Origin: Hyphomicrobiales bacterium
Lineage (GTDB): Bacteria > Pseudomonadota > Alphaproteobacteria > Rhizobiales > TMED25
Assembly (NCBI GenBank): GCA_029245795.1
Contig: JAQWOP010000010.1
Coordinates: 37,143-101,142, forward strand
Length of the DNA: 64,000 bases
Direction of reading: 5' to 3'
Part shown: positions 60,091 to 64,000 of the stretch, in pieces
How the letters are laid out: each line of letters starts with the position of its first letter
Position numbering within the stretch: position 1 is the stretch's first letter
The notes under the pieces: generated by a model
What the model saw: only the letters and a program-made list of their open reading frames with translations
Databases searched by the model: none
Told to the model about the DNA's origin: nothing
Program-made: the position numbers and the translations under genes

Positions 60091-61293
60091 TTACGTATTT
60101 TTGATGAATATAAAATTTAATACGATTATTGTAATCATTGCAAGACTTGTTGTTGTTAATTGAGCAATACTAAAAACGAAGGAGGAGGTCATTTCAATAT
60201 TAGCTAATATTACTGTTATTATTGCACCCCAACCAAAATGAAGAAACCCCCCTAATGCAGAGGCAGAACCTGCTATTTCAGGTTTAACAGTATTCAGAGC
60301 GGAAGCATAGCAATTACCAAGTAATAATCCTGTCCCAAAATTTGAGATAGCAAAAGCAATCAGAACTGGCAATGGTGTCTGTACTTCGATAATTCCGAAA
60401 AATAATTGCAATACCCCACCTGAGCAACTAAATATTCCGCCAATTATAATAATCTTATCGACAGTAATATAATCCATTAATTTTCTTGAAAGAAAAGTTG
60501 CTGCAACAAAAAGTGATGGCATAACCATTACATAAAAACCAAAAACTTCTGGACTAACTCCCATTATAACAATGAAAATAATTGGAGAAGCTACAACGTA
60601 AGCTTGCATCGCTCCACTTGCAAAAGCTGTAATCAGGCTATATGAGGTGAATTCTTTATTTTTTAAAAGTGTAATATAATTGCTAAAAAGAGTTTGTATT
60701 TTTGGGGGCTTACGTAGTTCTTTCGGCAAGGTTTCTTTAAGGTTAATGAATGTAAGAATTAAAACAACAAATCCAATAATGCTAGTGAAGAGGAATGTTG
60801 CTCTCCAGCTAAACCAACTTGTAAGGAATCCTCCTATGAAAGGAGCCATGATTGGACCAATTGCCATTGCAATCGCAACATAGGACATAGCTTTAGCAGC
60901 AGCTAATCCCTCAGATGTATCTCTAATAATTGCTCTGCTTATGACTAAAGTTGAGCAGGCACCTGTAGCTTGTACAACTCTACATAAAAGAAGGGTTTGA
61001 ATATCATTGGCATTTGCGCATAAATAACTAGCAATTGTAAATAGTAATATACCCAACATAACAATTGGCTTCCTACCAAATTTATCGGATAAAGGCCCGA
61101 TAATCAGTTGCGTTGAGGCGAATGCCGCAAGATATACAGGAACCATAGTTTGGACAATGGATCTAGATATGTTTAATTCAACCGCAATTGATGGCAAGCC
61201 AGGCAAGAAAATTGTAGATGCTACTTGCCCTGCAAATAACATTGTAAAAAGTACTGCAATTGGAGCTTGTTTTTTTACCTGCGTATGGGGCAT
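60091..61293 (-). CDS. MFS transporter, Bcr/CflA drug-resistance type
   Basis: IFLPGLPSIAVELNISRSIVQTMVPVYLAAFASTQLIIGPLSDKFGRKPIVMLGI, RVVQATGACSTLVISRAIIRD. Confidence 0.9.
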   Translation of the reverse strand: MPHTQVKKQAPIAVLFTMLFAGQVASTIFLPGLPSIAVELNISRSIVQTMVPVYLAAFASTQLIIGPLSDKFGRKPIVMLGILLFTIASYLCANANDIQTLLLCRVVQATGACSTLVISRAIIRDTSEGLAAAKAMSYVAIAMAIGPIMAPFIGGFLTSWFSWRATFLFTSIIGFVVLILTFINLKETLPKELRKPPKIQTLFSNYITLLKNKEFTSYSLITAFASGAMQAYVVASPIIFIVIMGVSPEVFGFYVMVMPSLFVAATFLSRKLMDYITVDKIIIIGGIFSCSGGVLQLFFGIIEVQTPLPVLIAFAISNFGTGLLLGNCYASALNTVKPEIAGSASALGGFLHFGWGAIITVILANIEMTSSFVFSIAQLTTTSLAMITIIVLNFIFIKNT

Positions 61294-62537
61294 TATATTT
61301 TATAAGATCTACTATATATAATTAGGAGTGCTTGAGTAATTATTACTAGAACTATTCCTGAAATGCCAACATAAAAAAAAGTATTTGATATTCCATAAAT
61401 ATCAGAAAAAACTCCATTCAAAATTGACCCTAATGCATTACCCCCTATTGCCGTAGCTAGCCACAAACTCGCGACTCTGGCTCTATAGGTATCAGTTAAT
61501 TGCATTTGAACTGTCGATTGCATATCAATGGCAACATTTGTTACAGATGCGCCTCCTATAAAAGCCGCTAATAAAGCCATATTCCAAGTATCAGCTTGAC
61601 CAAGCATTGTCACGGATAATAAGCCAACTATGAGAGAACCTTTTGCAATCAGAGGAATACCATTATCGTTATATGTTTTTTTTCTTGAGGCGATAAGGAA
61701 AGCGCTTATGAGAGCGCCAGCACCTGCTACCGCCATAATCTTTCCTAATCCCTCCGCTCCCATATTAAATTTACCATCAGCTAAAGCAGGAAGAAGTTCA
61801 TGACAACCCCTAATAATTACCGAAGATATTAAAGTTAATATTATACATTCAAGGATTATTATATTTTTATATACAACTTTAGCACCATCATATAATTCAT
61901 ATAAGAAATTTGTATCCGTTGATTTCTTATCACCCTTTTTAGGGGTAAGTTTTATCAAAGATAGGGTAATAAGAGCTGGCAGAAAAAAGATTGTAGATAT
62001 TAAAATTGTATATTTTGTACCAACTAACCCTATCATTATTCCACCAATGCTTGGGCCGACAATCCGAGCCACTTGGAAATTCATGGCATTAAAAGCAACA
62101 GCATTTGCAATTGTTGGTTTATCGACAATTCTTGGCACAATAGTTTGTCTTGCCGAACCATGCGCACTGTTGGCTGTCCCAATAATTAATGCTACAAAAC
62201 AAAGTGTGGAAATTGAGAGTGTATCTGTTACATGCATCAGAAAAATTGTAAAAGCCATAAGAGCCTGAATTAGCTGAGCCAGAATTGCAGTGCGCAGAGG
62301 TTCTATGCGATCCAGTAAAACTCCAAAAAAAGGAATTGTTGTAATGTATGGAAGAAATAAGAAGAAAGATAATAATCCAACATATGTACTCGAACCGGTT
62401 AGGTCCCAGGCAATCCAGCTTATGACAATTCTTGTTATCCATACAGCTAGCATGGAAGGTGTCATACCAAATAAATAGTATCGAAAATACTTATTATGAA
62501 GCGCAGGGTATCGAATAATTTTTCCTTTTATGGACAA
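61293..62537 (-). CDS. MFS transporter (EntS-like exporter type)
   Basis: 12 TM pattern; FFGVLLDRIEPLRTAILAQLIQALMAF, ANSAHGSARQTIVPRIVDKPTIANAVAFNAMNFQVARIVGPSIGG. Confidence 0.85.
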   Translation of the reverse strand: MSIKGKIIRYPALHNKYFRYYLFGMTPSMLAVWITRIVISWIAWDLTGSSTYVGLLSFFLFLPYITTIPFFGVLLDRIEPLRTAILAQLIQALMAFTIFLMHVTDTLSISTLCFVALIIGTANSAHGSARQTIVPRIVDKPTIANAVAFNAMNFQVARIVGPSIGGIMIGLVGTKYTILISTIFFLPALITLSLIKLTPKKGDKKSTDTNFLYELYDGAKVVYKNIIILECIILTLISSVIIRGCHELLPALADGKFNMGAEGLGKIMAVAGAGALISAFLIASRKKTYNDNGIPLIAKGSLIVGLLSVTMLGQADTWNMALLAAFIGGASVTNVAIDMQSTVQMQLTDTYRARVASLWLATAIGGNALGSILNGVFSDIYGISNTFFYVGISGIVLVIITQALLIIYSRSYKI

Positions 62538-62631
62538 ATCTTGTGGTGTTTAATTTATACGTGGTATTTTATATATAATTTACTATATTATTCTATACAA
62601 ATTCAAATAAATTGTTTAAGAAATTTATATT

Positions 62632-63468
62632 GTGGAACAAATAAATAAACAAATAGAAACTATAAAAAATCTCTCAGAGCAGAAGATTATTCTCTCTAAG
62701 GAAAATACTAAGATCTCATTTAGAATCTGGGGTCAATCTGGTCCTATCCTTGTCTTATTACACGGCGGCTATGGATCTTGGATGCATTTTTTGAAAAATG
62801 TCGAAGAATTATCAAAGAATTTTCAGGTCATAGTCCCCGATATGCCAGGATTTGGTGAATCTGAACCTTTCCCAAAAGTACCAAATCTCGATGAGTATGC
62901 TCAAACTTTAGTTGATGCCCTCTACTCCCTCACTAATGGAAGTAACTATAATATTATTGGTTTTTCTTTCGGATCAGCAATTGGATCTCATATGATCAAG
63001 TTTGCTGGGGATAAGGTTAATAGACTGACGCTAGTTGGGTATAATAGAACAGGTAATATGCCTTTTAAGAGACCCAAAATGATCAGTTGGCGTGATGCAA
63101 AAACAGAAGAAGAATTAAATGCGGCGCAAAGACATAATTTATCGGTCATGATGATACATAAGCAAGAAAAGATTGATGAAATGGCAATTAATCTGCAGAC
63201 TTTAAATACTCGTGGAACAAAAGTTAGAAGTCTTGAGATTGTTGCATCGCATGATCTACCAAATAGGATTCTAAACATATCTCAGCCTATTGATATTATA
63301 TGGGGTGAATTTGATGTCACACTAATCAAAGGAATTGATGATGCTCAAAGCAGGATGAAAGAATTAATTCCTGATGTTAAATTTCATATAATACCAAACT
63401 CAGGCCATTGGATTCAATTTGAGGAGTATGACAAATTTAACTCAACTATTGAAAAGATTTATCTATAA
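62632..63468 (+). CDS. Alpha/beta hydrolase (GTG start)
   Basis: LLHGGYGSWMHFLKN, VIVPDMPGFGESEPF, IIGFSFGSAIGSHM (nucleophile elbow), IPNSGHWIQFEEYDKF. Confidence 0.9.
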   Translation: MEQINKQIETIKNLSEQKIILSKENTKISFRIWGQSGPILVLLHGGYGSWMHFLKNVEELSKNFQVIVPDMPGFGESEPFPKVPNLDEYAQTLVDALYSLTNGSNYNIIGFSFGSAIGSHMIKFAGDKVNRLTLVGYNRTGNMPFKRPKMISWRDAKTEEELNAAQRHNLSVMMIHKQEKIDEMAINLQTLNTRGTKVRSLEIVASHDLPNRILNISQPIDIIWGEFDVTLIKGIDDAQSRMKELIPDVKFHIIPNSGHWIQFEEYDKFNSTIEKIYL

Positions 63469-63522
63469 AACGAGCTAATAATCAAAAATATATTGGTTAA
63501 AATATACTGAGACAATCACATA

Positions 63523-64000
63523 TTATTGTTTCGACCAATCAATGAAGGATCCATAACCTGGATGTTTAAAATCGCAGGGCACTTCAATAAGAGTAGGTCC
63601 AACATTATTTAATGCAGCGCTAGCTGCCTCTCCTACTTTTGATAGATCATCAACACGAATAGCATTCGCACCAAACGATTTTGCAAGGCCAACAAAATCC
63701 GGAGATTTAATATCCACTCCGCTTCTTCTTCCATATAAGTGATCTTGGTGACGTCTTTCAACACCATAACCTTGATCATTGAATACAAAAAGAATTACTG
63801 AAATTTGATGTTCCACGGCAGTCATTAAATCTTGAATCGTAAACATCACTCCAGCATCGCCATGCATTGCAACGACTGGTACGTCTGGTCTTGCAACTTT
63901 GGCGCCTATTGCCGACGGAAGTGCAAATCCCAATGTTCCGAAACCAGATGGGACAAACCAAGTTCTTGGAAGGTATGTTTTCCAATAGGAGCGCATCCAA
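63523..64000 (-). CDS. Thiamine-pyrophosphate-dependent enzyme, C-terminal part (acetolactate synthase/benzoylformate decarboxylase superfamily; truncated by window end)
   Basis: VPSGFGTLGFALPSAIGAKVARPDVPVVAMHGDAGVMFTIQDLMTAVEHQISVILFVFNDQGYG (TPP-binding GDA...N motif). Confidence 0.9.
   Translation of the reverse strand, partial: WMRSYWKTYLPRTWFVPSGFGTLGFALPSAIGAKVARPDVPVVAMHGDAGVMFTIQDLMTAVEHQISVILFVFNDQGYGVERRHQDHLYGRRSGVDIKSPDFVGLAKSFGANAIRVDDLSKVGEAASAALNNVGPTLIEVPCDFKHPGYGSFIDWSKQ

Noticed and set aside
62119-62442. 107-aa minus-strand ORF inside the MFS gene in another frame
   Set aside because: Out-of-frame read of a clear MFS gene on the same strand; no recognisable protein features.
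1-64000. CRISPR arrays, IS elements, integrases, prophage or toxin-antitoxin/defence systems
   Set aside because: No regular repeat-spacer pattern, transposase/integrase motif, phage structural gene or recognised defence domain; the EVE-domain and TerB-like genes alone are not evidence of a defence system.

Overview
The window is a low-GC, gene-dense alphaproteobacterial chromosome segment with few and short intergenic gaps, as in streamlined genomes. I could identify about 65 protein genes, one tRNA-Gly and a decayed tRNA-like scar. The first ~20 kb has the classic alphaproteobacterial origin-region order: hslU, smr, mltA, tim44-like, secB, dnaQ, coaE, maf, ppsR // hemE, hemG, rho, mnmE, mnmG, rsmG (with an embedded parS), parA, parB, holA, lptE, leuS. 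The 374-bp gap between ppsR and hemE carries two perfect inverted DnaA boxes and is very probably oriC. The middle section holds two tandem cysteine-containing porins, ftsK/lolA/xthA, glnK-amtB behind a textbook sigma-54 promoter, purH/rsmB, acs, gpsA/tsaD and a hemC-hemD-mitofilin-hemY operon. After the tRNA-like scar (~50.5 kb) the content becomes accessory: aldo/keto reductase, GATase, TerB, a relocated aroE, then an uncharacterised catabolic/transport cluster (amidase, ACMSD-type amidohydrolase, FAH hydrolase, bicupin, small membrane protein plus permease, two MFS exporters, alpha/beta hydrolase, TPP enzyme). The strongest observations are oriC, parS inside rsmG, in-place replacement of hemJ by a HemG-type flavodoxin oxidase, the sigma-54 promoter with a possible enhancer dyad, the tRNA scar, and the catabolic cluster. 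No CRISPR array, IS element or prophage was seen. All product names come from reading the translations; no searches were run.
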